Part shown: one piece after another, positions 48,981-58,954 of the stretch
How the letters are laid out: each line of letters begins with the position of its first letter
Position numbering within the stretch: the stretch's first letter is position 1
Assembly: GCA_030323305.1 (NCBI GenBank)
Contig: CP106741.1
Span: 4,277,501 to 4,341,500, forward strand
DNA from: Paenibacillus sp. CC-CFT747
Lineage (GTDB): Bacteria > Bacillota > Bacilli > Paenibacillales > NBRC-103111
DNA: 64,000 nucleotides
Reading direction: 5' to 3'
Notes under the pieces: model-generated
Databases searched by the model: none
The model's input: the letters and a program-made list of their open reading frames with translations, nothing else
What the model was told of the DNA's origin: nothing
Position numbers and translations under genes: made by a program

Positions 48981-50375
48981 ATGAGGCATCCTGAAGATTA
49001 TCGCGATAAAGAAGTGGTGGTACTGGGCTTGGCCAAAAGCGGAGTTGCCGTGGCAAAGCTTTTCCACGACTTCGGAGCGAAGGTAACGGTCAACGATAAA
49101 AAAGAACGTGAGGCATGCCCGGAAGCCGAAGAGTTGGAGGCTCTGGGTATTTCTGTTGTGTGCGGGGGCCATCCGGACGGTTTGATCCACAGCGGGGTCA
49201 CGCTGGTCGTCAAAAACCCGGGCATCTTCTACAGCGCCGCCCCCGTCGTGAAAGCCCGGGAGCTCGGCATCGAGGTGGTGACGGAAGTTGAGGTCGCTTA
49301 CCCGATCTGCCAGGCTCCGATTATCGGCATCACCGGCTCTAACGGCAAAACCACGACAACAACCTGGGTTGGTAAAATTTTGGAAGCCGCCGGCCAGAAG
49401 CCGATTGTGGCGGGCAACATCGGGCGTCCTCTCTGCGACGCGGCCCGCGAGGCAACGCCTGACAATCGGCTCGTTGTCGAGCTGAGCAGCTTTCAGCTGA
49501 AAGGCACCTCTAGCTTCCGCCCGAGCATCGGCGTCCTGCTGAACCTGTACGAAACCCATCTGGATTACCATGGGGACATGCAGGACTATATCAACTCGAA
49601 GGCCAAATTGTTCGCCAATCAGCTGGAAACGGACACCGCCGTTCTTAATGCGGACAATCCTCTGGTGCGGCAGCTGGCCGAGTCCGGTAAGCTGAGGGCG
49701 AAGCTTCTGTGGTTCTCCAGCAAGGGAGAGCTTCCGAGCGGAGTCTATCTACATAACGATACGCTGATGTACCGGGATGAAGCCGGAGCGACCGTATCGA
49801 TCCTTCCAGCCGGTAAGCTCGGCATTCCCGGAAAGCACAACATCGAGAATGCGTTGGCCGCCGCTGCCATCGGCATCGCCTCAGGAGCTTCCATTCCTTC
49901 CATCGCAGAGGGGCTGGCGACGTTCCGCGGAGTGGAGCATCGCCTGGAATACGTTTCCACCGTCAAGGGAATCCCTTATTATAACGATTCCAAGGCAACC
50001 AATCCTTCGGCTACCTTCAAAGCCATGGAGGCCTTCGACAGCAAGCTGGTCCTGATTGCCGGCGGACTGGACCGGGGGATGGATTACCTGGACATGCTCC
50101 CGTATTTCCGGGACCGGGTCAGCGCCATCGTCACGCTGGGCGAGACACGAGTGAAGCTGAACGGCGTAGCGGAGCAAGCGGGCGTCCCCGTTATCCGAAC
50201 CGTGGAGCGGACCAATGACGCCGCGCTTGCCATGCAGGAGGCGGTACAGCTTGCCAGCGCTGCGGCTTCTCCGGGAGAAGTGGTGCTTCTCTCGCCGGCG
50301 TGCGCCAGCTGGGATATGTTTCCGTCCTTTGAAGAGCGGGGAAGAATGTTTAAACAAGCCGTGCATACCCTTTAA
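48981..50375 (+). CDS. murD: UDP-MurNAc-L-alanine--D-glutamate ligase MurD
   Basis: Adds D-glutamate to UDP-MurNAc-L-Ala. 464 residues in an intact frame. The N-terminal Rossmann domain has VVVLGLAKSGVAVAKLFHDF, the ATP-binding P-loop is IIGITGSNGKTTTTTWVGKI, followed by GNIGRPLCD, NLYETHLDYHGD and, in the C-terminal domain, FRGVEHRLEYVSTVKGIPY with YYNDSKATNPSATF. In the dcw order it follows mraY and precedes spoVE as in B. subtilis. Confidence 0.96.
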   Translation: MRHPEDYRDKEVVVLGLAKSGVAVAKLFHDFGAKVTVNDKKEREACPEAEELEALGISVVCGGHPDGLIHSGVTLVVKNPGIFYSAAPVVKARELGIEVVTEVEVAYPICQAPIIGITGSNGKTTTTTWVGKILEAAGQKPIVAGNIGRPLCDAAREATPDNRLVVELSSFQLKGTSSFRPSIGVLLNLYETHLDYHGDMQDYINSKAKLFANQLETDTAVLNADNPLVRQLAESGKLRAKLLWFSSKGELPSGVYLHNDTLMYRDEAGATVSILPAGKLGIPGKHNIENALAAAAIGIASGASIPSIAEGLATFRGVEHRLEYVSTVKGIPYYNDSKATNPSATFKAMEAFDSKLVLIAGGLDRGMDYLDMLPYFRDRVSAIVTLGETRVKLNGVAEQAGVPVIRTVERTNDAALAMQEAVQLASAAASPGEVVLLSPACASWDMFPSFEERGRMFKQAVHTL

Positions 50376-50446
50376 AGAGGGGATGTACAGGCCTTACGTC
50401 TTTTTGCGCCTGTCTTTCCCCAGATCATGGGGCAGAGGTGGGAACA

Positions 50447-51544
50447 ATGGGAAAAGCACGGGCAATGCCGGATTTGATAATCATGACATCTGCCGTCATG
50501 CTGCTGGTGATAGGCGTCCTAATGGTGTACAGCGCGAGTGCCGTGCTGGCTTTTCGGGAATTCGGGGATTCCTTCTATTATGTTAAACGCCAGGCGATCT
50601 TTGCCGCACTGGGAATCGGCGCTATGATCCTGACGGCCAACGTGGATTACTGGGTTTGGAAGAAATACGCCAAGCTCGGTCTGCTGATCTGTTTCGTTCT
50701 TCTGCTTATCGTGCTTATTCCCGGGATTGGCGTCGTTCGCGGGGGCGCCCGCAGCTGGCTCGGGATCGGATCCTTCGGAATCCAGCCGTCGGAGTTCATG
50801 AAACTCGGAATGATCCTTTTTCTGGCGAAGCTGTTATCCCAGGAGCAGAGCCGGATCACGCTGTTCACCCGGGGCTTGCTTCCTCCGCTGCTGATCATGG
50901 GGGCCGCCTTCGGCCTTATCATGCTGCAGCCGGATTTGGGCTCGGGAACGGTGCTGGTGGGCGCTTCGCTGCTCATTATCTGGACGGCCGGCGCCCGGGT
51001 GATGCATCTGTCCATGCTGGGACTGGCCGGAGTGGCCGGATTCGTCGGTCTTATCTTGAATGCCCCTTACCGGCTGAAGCGCATTACGGGCTTTCTGGAT
51101 CCTTGGGCCGACCCGCTCGGGTCCGGCTACCAGATTATCCAGTCGCTCTATGCGATCGGCCCTGGCGGGCTGGTGGGACTGGGCTTCGGCAAGAGCCTTC
51201 AGAAATACAGCTACCTTCCCGAGCCCCAAACCGATTTCATTTATTCGATTGTGGCGGAGGAACTTGGGTTTATGGGCGGGGCGTTCGTCATCGGCCTCTT
51301 CGCCGTGCTGGTTTGGAGAGGAATCCGAACGGCCATCAGTGCCCAGGATACGTTCGGCAGTCTGCTCGCGATTGGCATTACGGGAATGGTAGCGGTTCAG
51401 GTTATGATCAACATCGGCGTGGTCATCGGAATGTTTCCCGTCACCGGGATCACGCTTCCTTTTATAAGCGCGGGCGGCTCGTCGCTTACGTTAATGCTGA
51501 CCGCGATCGGCATCCTGTTAAACATTTCGCGATATTCGAGGTGA
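50447..51544 (+). CDS. spoVE: SEDS-family glycosyltransferase SpoVE/FtsW
   Basis: A 365-residue polytopic SEDS protein, the glycan polymerase partner of class B PBPs. About ten helices are predicted; conserved features are VYSASAVLAFREFGDSFYY, GGARSWLGIGSFGIQPSEF, LQPDLGSGTV and, toward the end, GVVIGMFPVTGITLPFISAG with GGSSL. Its position between murD and murG matches spoVE of B. subtilis, which works with SpoVD in cortex synthesis. No second SEDS gene lies in the window, so a role in vegetative division cannot be excluded. ATG 50447 follows GAGGTGG. Confidence 0.9.
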   Translation: MGKARAMPDLIIMTSAVMLLVIGVLMVYSASAVLAFREFGDSFYYVKRQAIFAALGIGAMILTANVDYWVWKKYAKLGLLICFVLLLIVLIPGIGVVRGGARSWLGIGSFGIQPSEFMKLGMILFLAKLLSQEQSRITLFTRGLLPPLLIMGAAFGLIMLQPDLGSGTVLVGASLLIIWTAGARVMHLSMLGLAGVAGFVGLILNAPYRLKRITGFLDPWADPLGSGYQIIQSLYAIGPGGLVGLGFGKSLQKYSYLPEPQTDFIYSIVAEELGFMGGAFVIGLFAVLVWRGIRTAISAQDTFGSLLAIGITGMVAVQVMINIGVVIGMFPVTGITLPFISAGGSSLTLMLTAIGILLNISRYSR

Positions 51545-51548
51545 AGTT

Positions 51549-52658
51549 ATGCGCATCGTACTCAGCGGGGGAGGGACGGGGGCCACGTCTACCCCGCCCT
51601 TTCCATTATGGAGGAAGTCCGCCGGGAGCAGCCCGGATCGGAATTCCTATACATCGGGACCTCTTCCGGCTTGGAGAAAGGAATTGTCGCCAAAGCGGAT
51701 CCCAAGCTGCGCTTTGAGGCCATTGAGATCAGCGGCTTCCGGAGGAAGCTGTCTTTGGACAATGTACGCACGGTTATCCGGTTTCTGAAGGGAGTGGGCC
51801 GGGCCAAGAAGCTCCTGCGGGAATTCAAGCCGGATGTTGTTGTCGGAACGGGGGCTACGTTTGCGGACCGGTCGTTTATGCCGCTGCCAAGCTCGGCATC
51901 CCGACCATGATCCATGAACAGAACGTCATTCCCGGACTGACGAATAAATTTTTGAGCCGGTACACCGATACGGTGGCCGTCAGCTTCCAGGGCTCCGAGG
52001 GCAAGTTTCCCGGAGCTAAGAGAGTGGTCTACACGGGTAATCCCCGGGCCACTACGGTGGTCCAGGCGGACGCCCGCAAAGGCTTGTCCTCCCTTGGCCT
52101 GCCCGAGGGCAGCCGGCTGGTCGTCGCGGTGGGAGGGAGCCGGGGGCTAAGGCGGTGAATGAAGCCGTGGCGGATATGGCTCCTTTGATGGCGGGCCTTC
52201 CGGACGTCCGGTTTCTGTTTGTGACGGGCGAGCCATATTACGAAGCGACCCGCCAACAGATTCTGGCCAAAGGAAAGACCATGCCGGACAACCTCCTTCT
52301 GGTTCCTTACGTTCACAATATGCATGAGGTGCTTGCTGCCACCTCGCTCATCATCAGCCGGGCAGGCGCATCCTTTCTCGCGGAGATTACGGCGCTCGGC
52401 ATTCCCTCTCTCTTGATCCCTTCTCCCAACGTGACCAATAATCACCAGGAGGCCAATGCCCGGTGGCTTGAGAAAGAGAATGCCGCCAAGGTCATACTGG
52501 AACGGGACTTGAACGGAACGTTTCTTTATGCCCAGGTGGAGCGGATCATGAAGGATCCCGGCCGGCATTCCATCATGTCGCGCAATTCGGCGCGAATGGG
52601 CAACCGGGAGGCAGCCGGTCTGTTCTACAGCGAGATGCTCAAGCTGGCCTCGCGTTAG
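51549..52658 (+). CDS. murG: Lipid II synthase MurG, frameshifted
   Basis: Transfers GlcNAc from UDP-GlcNAc to lipid I at the inner membrane face. About 370 residues after correction. With one G restored in each of the runs 51578-51582, 51850-51854 and 52142-52146, the conserved N-terminal loop [16 protein letters not shown], the loop [16 protein letters not shown] and the central [12 protein letters not shown] reappear. The C-terminal part has [19 protein letters not shown] and [14 protein letters not shown] for UDP-GlcNAc binding. It starts four bases after spoVE. Confidence 0.93.
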
Positions 52659-52764
52659 ACCGAATTCTTGTCTCCGGGGGCAGCTAGGCGGCTGTCACAC
52701 TATCGGAGAAATCACATAAACTACACTATAACCGTGACAAACACCCGGATGAAAAGCGGAACAA

Positions 52765-52790
52765 CAGCGGCTTGGTTCTGCAAGCCGCTG
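52765..52790 (+). promoter_or_regulatory. Stem-loop in the murB leader
   Basis: A perfect 10-bp stem, CAGCGGCTTG / CAAGCCGCTG, with a 6-base loop lies 34 bases before the murB ATG. No T tract follows, so it is not a normal terminator. The 166-base murG-murB gap holds no gene. Confidence 0.5.
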
Positions 52791-52824
52791 CTTGCTCCCC
52801 GATGTTTGTGAAGGAGGGTTATCC

Positions 52825-53730
52825 ATGCAGGAAATCATTTCGGAGCTTCAATCCGCCCAGGTAGGGGAAGTTCGCTTGAACGAACCGCTGGCGCCTCACA
52901 CCACCTGGAAAATAGGCGGCCCCGCCGACGTCCTGGTCGTTCCCGGATCGAAGGAGCAGCTTGCTCAAACCGTCAAGCTGCTTCATAAGCACCGGGTCCC
53001 CTGGTTTGTGCTGGGCCGGGGATCCAATCTGCTCGTCGCGGATACCGGGATTAGAGGCGTGGTCGTGAAGCTGGGGCAAGCCTTCGAACAGGTTCGTTTT
53101 GAAGGGAATCTAGTCTATGCGGGCGGGGGCTTTCATTCATCAAGCTCTGTGTCCTGACGGGAAAGGAAGGGCTGACCGGACTGGAATTCGCCGGGGAATT
53201 CCCGGAAGCGTGGGTGGCGCCGTTTACATGAACGCAGGGGCTCACGGGTCGGATGTGTCGCGAATTCTTAAGCAAGCCGAGGTGGTGCTCGATAATGGGG
53301 AGCGGGTGGTGCTGCAGAAGCAAGACCTGCAGTATGCTTACCGTCACTCCGTGCTTCACCGTCAGCCCGGCATCGTGACGGAAGCGGTCTTCGAGCTTCA
53401 GCCGGGCGACCGCAAGGAAATTGGTGCCGCGATGGCGGCCTACAAGGACCGGAGAATGCGGACTCAGCCGCTGCAGCTGGCAACGGCAGGAAGTACGTTC
53501 CGCAACCCGGAAGGCCATCATGCCGCGAAGCTGATCGAGGAAGCGGGGTTGAAAGGCCTGACCGTTGGGGGGCCACAGTATCGACACAGCATGCCAACTT
53601 CATTATCAACACCGGCGAAGCTACGGCGAAAGATGTGCTCACTCTTATTGAGAAAATCCAAGCAATCGTCCAAGAAAAATACGGAATAAGCCTAGTGCCC
53701 GAAGTTCTAGTTGCGGGTGACACCGACTGA
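52825..53730 (+). CDS. murB: UDP-N-acetylenolpyruvoylglucosamine reductase MurB, frameshifted
   Basis: Flavoenzyme that reduces the enolpyruvyl group to form UDP-MurNAc, about 302 residues after correction. Markers are [16 protein letters not shown] (FAD domain), [28 protein letters not shown] and the catalytic region [20 protein letters not shown], typical of the Bacillus-type enzyme. Bases are missing at a T run (53131-53133), the G run 53193-53196 and the G run 53567-53572. With these restored the protein continues to VAGDTD and a stop at 53728-53730, beyond the apparent stop at 53689. AAGGAGG precedes the ATG. Confidence 0.93.
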
Positions 53731-53776
53731 CGCTCGCCGCGACGGCTTGCTGTGCAAGCTTTCAGGAGGTGAGTTT

Positions 53777-55056
53777 TTGGAAAAATTGGTGATCGAAGGC
53801 GGACGGCCTCTCTCGGGGACCATGAGGATTCAAGGGGCGAAGAATGCGGCCCTTCCCATTCTGGCAGCCTGTGTCCTCGCCGAAGGGACTTTTGCGATCG
53901 ACAATGTTCCGGATCTGCTGGATATCCGGGTCATGCTGGATATCCTCCGCTCCTTGGGCTGCCGGGCGGAACATTCGGAAGAAACCGTTACGCTCGATAT
54001 GGAGCCGCTTCATTCCTCGCACATTCCGGAGGATTTGATGAAGTCCATGCGTTCTTCTATTTTTCTGATGGGGCCGCTTCTCGCAAGATTCGGTTCCGTT
54101 CAGGTCTACCAGCCGGGAGGCTGTGCCATTGGCGAACGCAAGATCAACCTTCATCTTCAAGGGCTTGAAGCCCTGGGAGCCCGCATTGAAGAGAAGGGAG
54201 TACCATTATTTGTACGGCGGATAAGCTGGTAGGTGCCGAGATCCCGCTTGATTTCCCCAGTGTCGGGGCAACGGAAAACATCATGATGGCCGCCGCCACC
54301 GCGGATGGGATCACAACGATTCATAATGCGGCCAGGGAGCCGGAGATTCAGGACCTTCAGAACTTCCTTAATGCCATGGGGGCCAAGATCTTCGGGGCGG
54401 GAACGAGCACGATAACCATTGAAGGGGTAAGCCGTCTTCATGCCTGCCGCTACCGGATCATCCCGGATAGAATCGTCACGGGAACGATGATGGTGGCCGC
54501 AGCCGTTACGCGGGGCAGCGTCACGCTGGAAAGGGTATGCCCGGCACATCTAACCTCGCTGATTCATGTGCTGAAGCGGGCAGGTGTTCAAATCTCCTGC
54601 AGCGGTGATATAATGAGCGTAAGCTGCGGCGCAAGACCGAAGCTTGTCGAACGCATTGTCACGTCTCCTCATCCATCCTTTCCAACCGATTTGCAGTCTC
54701 TTATCATGGTTCTGCTTTCCTTGGCGGACGGCTTGAGCATCATCAAGGAAACGGTGTTCGAAGGCCGCTTTAAGCATGTGGATGAGCTGTCCCGAATGGG
54801 GGCGGATATCCGGGTGGACCTCAATTCCGCCTTTATCCGTGGGGTTCCGAGGCTTTATGGGGCTACGGTGGAGGCTACTGATCTGAGGGCGGGTGCCGCC
54901 TTGGTCGTGGCGGGGTTGGCTGCCCACGGGACGACCGTGGTGGAGCAGATTCATCATATCGACCGGGGTTATGATAGAATAGAGATTATGCTGAACCGTC
55001 TAGGAGCGAGCATCACGCGAAGCCGTGCTGTTGCCGAAAGCCCTCAGCCTACCTGA
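53777..55056 (+). CDS. murA: UDP-GlcNAc 1-carboxyvinyltransferase MurA, frameshifted
   Basis: Catalyses the first committed step of peptidoglycan synthesis, transferring enolpyruvate to UDP-GlcNAc. About 426 residues after restoring one G near 54200, which recovers the continuous frame EEKGGTIICTADKLVGAEIP. The substrate lysine lies in RIQGAKNAALPILAA and the catalytic cysteine, target of fosfomycin, in QPGGCAIGERKINLHL. The end HHIDRGYDRIEIMLNRLGA is typical. TTG 53777 follows AGGAGGTG. B. subtilis has its murA genes outside the dcw cluster, so this location is a lineage difference. Confidence 0.93.
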
Positions 55057-55213
55057 CCGGATGGACGGTAGGCGGGGCAGCATCCCTTGCCTTTAACCGG
55101 CAGGGACCAGGACGGCCCGGATTGGTTTACCATTATCAGAGGGAAACAGCGGGCACCCCTAATCCTAGTGATGGAGGAGCCCGTCAATTCCTTGTCAGAA
55201 GAAGGTGTCACGG

Positions 55214-56011
55214 TTGGCCGCGGATTCCAAAATTCCAGTGATGAAATCGGAGAGAAACAAAAAACCCGGCAGCCGCAAGCTGCTTTATTTGTTAATCGTC
55301 TTTTTTCTTATTGTATTCGCGATTCTATTTTTTCAATCCTCTTTCAGCAAAATAACCTCTATTGAAATTGCGGGCAACGACGTGGTTTCCTCCGAGCAGA
55401 TCGGACAAGCCTCGCAGGCGGCCGTGGGGGACCAGTTTTTTGCGGTCGGTTCCTCCGTTGTAGAAGAGAGGGTCAAAGCTCTCCAAACGATAGAGTCCGT
55501 TCAGGTGACGAAGTCGTTCCCGGGCAAGATACGGATTGAGGTCAAGGAGTATCCGCGGGCCGCTTATCAGCTTACCCCGGAAGGAAGCATCGAGGTGCTG
55601 ATGGCGGACGGAAGTGCCTACCCGGTCAAGGACAAAGGCGCCGTGATCGACAAGCCGATTCTGACCAACTGGGGATCGGAGACCCCCGAGAGGGCCGCCC
55701 TATGCAAGGTGCTGGCCGGGATCAATCCGGCGCTTCTTTCGGATATATCCGAGATCAAGCCCGACCCGTCGGCCGCCTATCCGGACAAGATTAAACTTTT
55801 TACACGGTCCCAGTTTGAGGTGATTACCCGAATAGCTTTACTAGGCGACAAGATTCAATACCTGGATTTTATGATCAACGAATTTAAGGAGAGAAATAAT
55901 GGAGCGACCGGAATTCTGACCCTCCTCGATACGGACCGCGGGAGCCTGTTCGGCAAGGATGCCGGCTCCGCCGAGACAAGCGACGGGAACAAGGATTCCA
56001 AGAAGAGGTAA
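55214..56011 (+). CDS. divIB: Cell division protein DivIB/FtsQ
   Basis: A bitopic division protein of about 265 residues. A charged N-terminus (KSERNKKPGSRK) precedes one transmembrane helix (LLYLLIVFFLIVFAILFF), then a POTRA domain beginning FSKITSIEIAGNDVVSSEQI, the beta domain with IRIEVKEYPRAAYQLTPEG, and a Lys/Asp-rich tail. It links FtsL and DivIC to the septal synthesis machinery. The start is ambiguous: TTG 55214 has AAGGTG at good spacing, GTG 55205 would add three residues. It follows murA and precedes ftsA. Confidence 0.88.
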   Translation: MAADSKIPVMKSERNKKPGSRKLLYLLIVFFLIVFAILFFQSSFSKITSIEIAGNDVVSSEQIGQASQAAVGDQFFAVGSSVVEERVKALQTIESVQVTKSFPGKIRIEVKEYPRAAYQLTPEGSIEVLMADGSAYPVKDKGAVIDKPILTNWGSETPERAALCKVLAGINPALLSDISEIKPDPSAAYPDKIKLFTRSQFEVITRIALLGDKIQYLDFMINEFKERNNGATGILTLLDTDRGSLFGKDAGSAETSDGNKDSKKR

Positions 56012-56188
56012 TGGGTTCCAGAACCCAAAAAGACTACTCTTTGTATGGAAATAGTGTTAAAATTGAACTCATGGCATCTAACGGGACAGGCTTTCATCCG
56101 ATCTTTTCCAGCTTTGTCCGCCCGGTACCAGAGAGACTTTTTCTCATTATTAACCATATAAAAAAATTGTAGAAAAAAGAGGGAAAAT

Positions 56189-56223
56189 AGGAACCATGTT
56201 GAATATGTACAGGAACCATTTTG
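56189..56223 (+). repeat. Direct repeats upstream of ftsA
   Basis: AGGAACCATGTTG (56189-56201) recurs as AGGAACCATTTTG (56211-56223), 12 of 13 bases matching, 22 bases apart. The 253-base divIB-ftsA gap holds no gene and is AT-rich before the repeats. The function is unknown; it may be a protein-binding site. Confidence 0.5.
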
Positions 56224-56263
56224 CCATCAACATTCACGATTACATTCCGGGAGGTGCCTAAGG

Positions 56264-57493
56264 TTGAGCGGCAATGATATCATTGTTAGTCTGGACATTG
56301 GTACATCCAAGGTTCGTGCTATAATTGGAGAAGTAACCAATGGAGCCATTAACATAATCGGGGTCGGGGCTGCCGAATCGGAAGGCATCCGCAAGGGCTC
56401 GATCGTCGATATAGACCAGACGGTTCAATCCATACGCAATGCCGTCGAGCATGCCGAGCGTATGGTGGGAATTGAGATACATGACGTTTACGTAGGAATT
56501 ACCGGCAATCACATAGCGCTTCAGCCAAGCCACGGAGTGGTCGCCGTTTCTAATGAAGACAGAGAAATCGGGGAAGAAGACATTGAACGGGTGCTTCAAG
56601 CTTCACGCGTTATCGCCCTGCCTCCGGAGCGTGAAATTATCGGAGTCGTGTCCAAACAATACTTAGTTGACGGGCTTGAAGGCATTCAAGATCCGAGAGG
56701 AATGATCGGCGTCAGGCTGGAAGTCGAAGCCACCATTATTACCGGCGCCAAAACCGCTATACATAACCTGCGCCGCGTCGTAGAGAAAGCCGGCTTGAAC
56801 ACAGCCGACATGGTCCTTATGTCGCTCGCATCCGGAAACCTTACCCTGTCCAAGGATGAGAAGACCATTGGGACCATTCTCGTCGATATCGGAGCAGGCT
56901 CTACTACCATTGCCGTTTTTGAGAATGGAACAATTGCCGCCACTTCCACGCTTCCCATCGGCGGTGACCTGATTACAAGCGACATTTCTTACGGCTTGCA
57001 CACGCAGATGGAACATGCGGAGAAGGTCAAGCTTAAATTCGGCTGCGCCCAGGTAGCGGTTGCGGCCGAAGATCAAGTCTTCAAGGTGCCGAGAATCGGC
57101 AGCAACACCGAGAAGGAATTTTCCCAAGTGGATCTGGCGAATATCGTAGAGCCGCGTGTGCAGGAGATTTTCCAGCTGATTCGCGGAGAAGCTTACCGGC
57201 TGGGCTATGGGGATGTTCCCGGAGGATATGTGCTTACAGGAGGAACCGTCACCATGCCGGGGATGCTTCCGATTGCCCAAGCGGAGCTGGCCGCCTCGGT
57301 CCGGATCGCTACACCCGATTTCATCGGGGTGCGTGATCCATCCTATACCAGCGGTGTAGGCATTATTCAGCATGTGACCAAGTCGATTCGGCACCGTGTG
57401 CCGACGACAATGAAAATCCCCGCCAAGAAGCCGGCAAAGGAGAAAACAGGCTGGTTTGATAAGGTCAAAAATTGGTTAAGTGAATTTATCTGA
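56264..57493 (+). CDS. ftsA: Cell division protein FtsA
   Basis: Actin-like ATPase that tethers FtsZ to the membrane. 409 residues, intact frame. Phosphate-1 motif IIVSLDIGTSKVRAIIG, phosphate-2 motif ILVDIGAGSTTIAVFENG and adenosine motif GYVLTGGTVTMPGM are visible, as is the FtsA-specific 1C domain near residues 85 to 160. The C-terminus KTGWFDKVKNWLSEFI is the amphipathic membrane-targeting helix. It starts at TTG 56264 behind GGGAGGTG. ftsZ follows after about 70 bases, as in nearly all bacteria. Confidence 0.96.
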   Translation: MSGNDIIVSLDIGTSKVRAIIGEVTNGAINIIGVGAAESEGIRKGSIVDIDQTVQSIRNAVEHAERMVGIEIHDVYVGITGNHIALQPSHGVVAVSNEDREIGEEDIERVLQASRVIALPPEREIIGVVSKQYLVDGLEGIQDPRGMIGVRLEVEATIITGAKTAIHNLRRVVEKAGLNTADMVLMSLASGNLTLSKDEKTIGTILVDIGAGSTTIAVFENGTIAATSTLPIGGDLITSDISYGLHTQMEHAEKVKLKFGCAQVAVAAEDQVFKVPRIGSNTEKEFSQVDLANIVEPRVQEIFQLIRGEAYRLGYGDVPGGYVLTGGTVTMPGMLPIAQAELAASVRIATPDFIGVRDPSYTSGVGIIQHVTKSIRHRVPTTMKIPAKKPAKEKTGWFDKVKNWLSEFI

Positions 57494-57562
57494 TGCCGAA
57501 AGTGCGGAGCAAGTACAGGCTGCTCAGGTTGACGAGGATTAGTGAGGAGGATAATAATCGCT

Positions 57563-58696
57563 ATGTTTGAATTTGATCTGGATGTAGATCAGCTGGCGAC
57601 AATCAAGGTGATTGGCGTCGGCGGCGGCGGCAGCAATGCTGTCAACCGAATGATAGAGAACGGAATTCAGGGCGTGGAATTCATCACGGTAAATACGGAT
57701 GCCCAAGCCTTAAATCTGGCCAGGTCGGAGGCCAAGCTTAAGATCGGCGAGAAGCTGACGAGAGGTCTCGGGGCAGGCGCCAACCCGGAAGTCGGCAAGA
57801 AAGCGGCGGAAGAGTCGAGAGAAGCCATTATCCAATCCCTTAAAGGGGCGGACCTGGTGTTCGTTACCGCCGGAATGGGCGGAGGAACGGGTACGGGAGC
57901 GGCTCCGGTCATCGCCGAAATCGCCAAGGAATGCGGAGCCCTGACGGTGGGCGTCGTAACCCGCCCGTTTACATTCGAGGGCCGCAAGCGGGCCATGCAG
58001 GCGGAGCAGGGCATTAACGCCCTCAAGGAAAAGGTAGATACGCTAATTGTTATCCCGAACGATCGGCTGCTTGAGATCGTGGACAAGAAGACCCCTATGA
58101 TCGAAGCCTTCCGGGAAGCGGATAACGTTCTTCGTCAAGGGGTGCAGGGCATCTCGGACCTGATCATGGTTCCGGGTCTGATTAACCTTGACTTTGCCGA
58201 TGTCAAAACGATCATGACCGAGCGCGGATCTGCGCTTATGGGAATCGGGCTTGGCACAGGCGAGAACCGCGCAGCGGAAGCCGCCAAGAAAGCCATCATG
58301 AGCCCTTTGCTGGAGACTTCTATTGAAGGAGCCCGCGGGGTTATCATGAACATTACGGGTGGAGCCAACCTCAGCTTGTACGAAGTCAACGAGGCGGCTG
58401 AAATCGTCATCGCGGCTTCCGATCCGGAGGTTAACGTGATCTTCGGTGCCATTATCGACGAGACACTGAAAGAGGAAATCAAGGTAACGGTTATTGCGAC
58501 CGGCTTCGAAACCAAAGCCCATGTCGCTCCTCCCATTAAACGTCCTCAGCCTGCGCAGCAGCAGCAGCAACAACAGCAGACCGAGCAGACGGAATCGAGA
58601 TCGTCTAACCTGCGTCCTTTCGGAGCTCAGCCTTCCGGGGATCAGCTGGACATTCCAACGTTCTTGCGGAACCGCAAAAACCATAACAACGACTAA
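57563..58696 (+). CDS. ftsZ: Cell division GTPase FtsZ
   Basis: Tubulin homologue that forms the division ring. 377 residues, intact. The N-terminal [17 protein letters not shown] and the tubulin signature [20 protein letters not shown] bind GTP; the synergy loop containing [11 protein letters not shown] lies in the C-terminal half of the core. A glutamine-rich linker ([16 protein letters not shown]) leads to the conserved C-terminal peptide DIPTFLRNR that binds FtsA and SepF, the latter encoded at the end of this window. A terminator follows. Confidence 0.98.
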   Translation: MFEFDLDVDQLATIKVIGVGGGGSNAVNRMIENGIQGVEFITVNTDAQALNLARSEAKLKIGEKLTRGLGAGANPEVGKKAAEESREAIIQSLKGADLVFVTAGMGGGTGTGAAPVIAEIAKECGALTVGVVTRPFTFEGRKRAMQAEQGINALKEKVDTLIVIPNDRLLEIVDKKTPMIEAFREADNVLRQGVQGISDLIMVPGLINLDFADVKTIMTERGSALMGIGLGTGENRAAEAAKKAIMSPLLETSIEGARGVIMNITGGANLSLYEVNEAAEIVIAASDPEVNVIFGAIIDETLKEEIKVTVIATGFETKAHVAPPIKRPQPAQQQQQQQQTEQTESRSSNLRPFGAQPSGDQLDIPTFLRNRKNHNND

Positions 58697-58721
58697 CGGC
58701 TGGTTAGCTTATTTTATGACG

Positions 58722-58760
58722 AAACCGCTCTTCCTTCTTATGAAGGGGAGCGGTTTTTTT
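58722..58760 (+). terminator. Intrinsic terminator after ftsZ
   Basis: AAACCGCTC / GAGCGGTTT with an interrupted inner stem, followed by T7. Confidence 0.88.
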
Positions 58761-58856
58761 GTTGGGAAAAAGCCTCAGGAGGGCAGCTGCGAGATAAGTC
58801 GGAATAACAGGAATCCCATGAATAAGAGCGGGAAGCAACGCATATATAGTATAGCC

Positions 58857-58922
58857 TTCGACAAAAAAACAGGCTCCCCCCGGCGAAAACAGACAGACTT
58901 AGCGGGAGGCATCCCGTATACT
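58857..58922 (+). promoter_or_regulatory. spoIIG promoter region with Spo0A-type boxes
   Basis: TTCGACA (58857-58863) is the exact reverse complement of the Spo0A box TGTCGAA. A weaker copy, CGGCGAA (58881-58887, 5 of 7), lies 24 bases on, and TATACT (58917-58922) is a good -10 without a normally spaced -35. This matches the Spo0A-dependent spoIIG promoter of B. subtilis. Confidence 0.6.
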
Positions 58923-58954
58923 GGGTTCATCGTCAATCGCCGGGATGGGGAGGA

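Noticed and set aside
38663..58696. Decay of the dcw cluster into pseudogenes
   Set aside because: Nearly every wall-synthesis gene would be dead, which is not viable. The breaks are single-base losses, mostly in short runs, while all flanking protein sequence is perfectly conserved.
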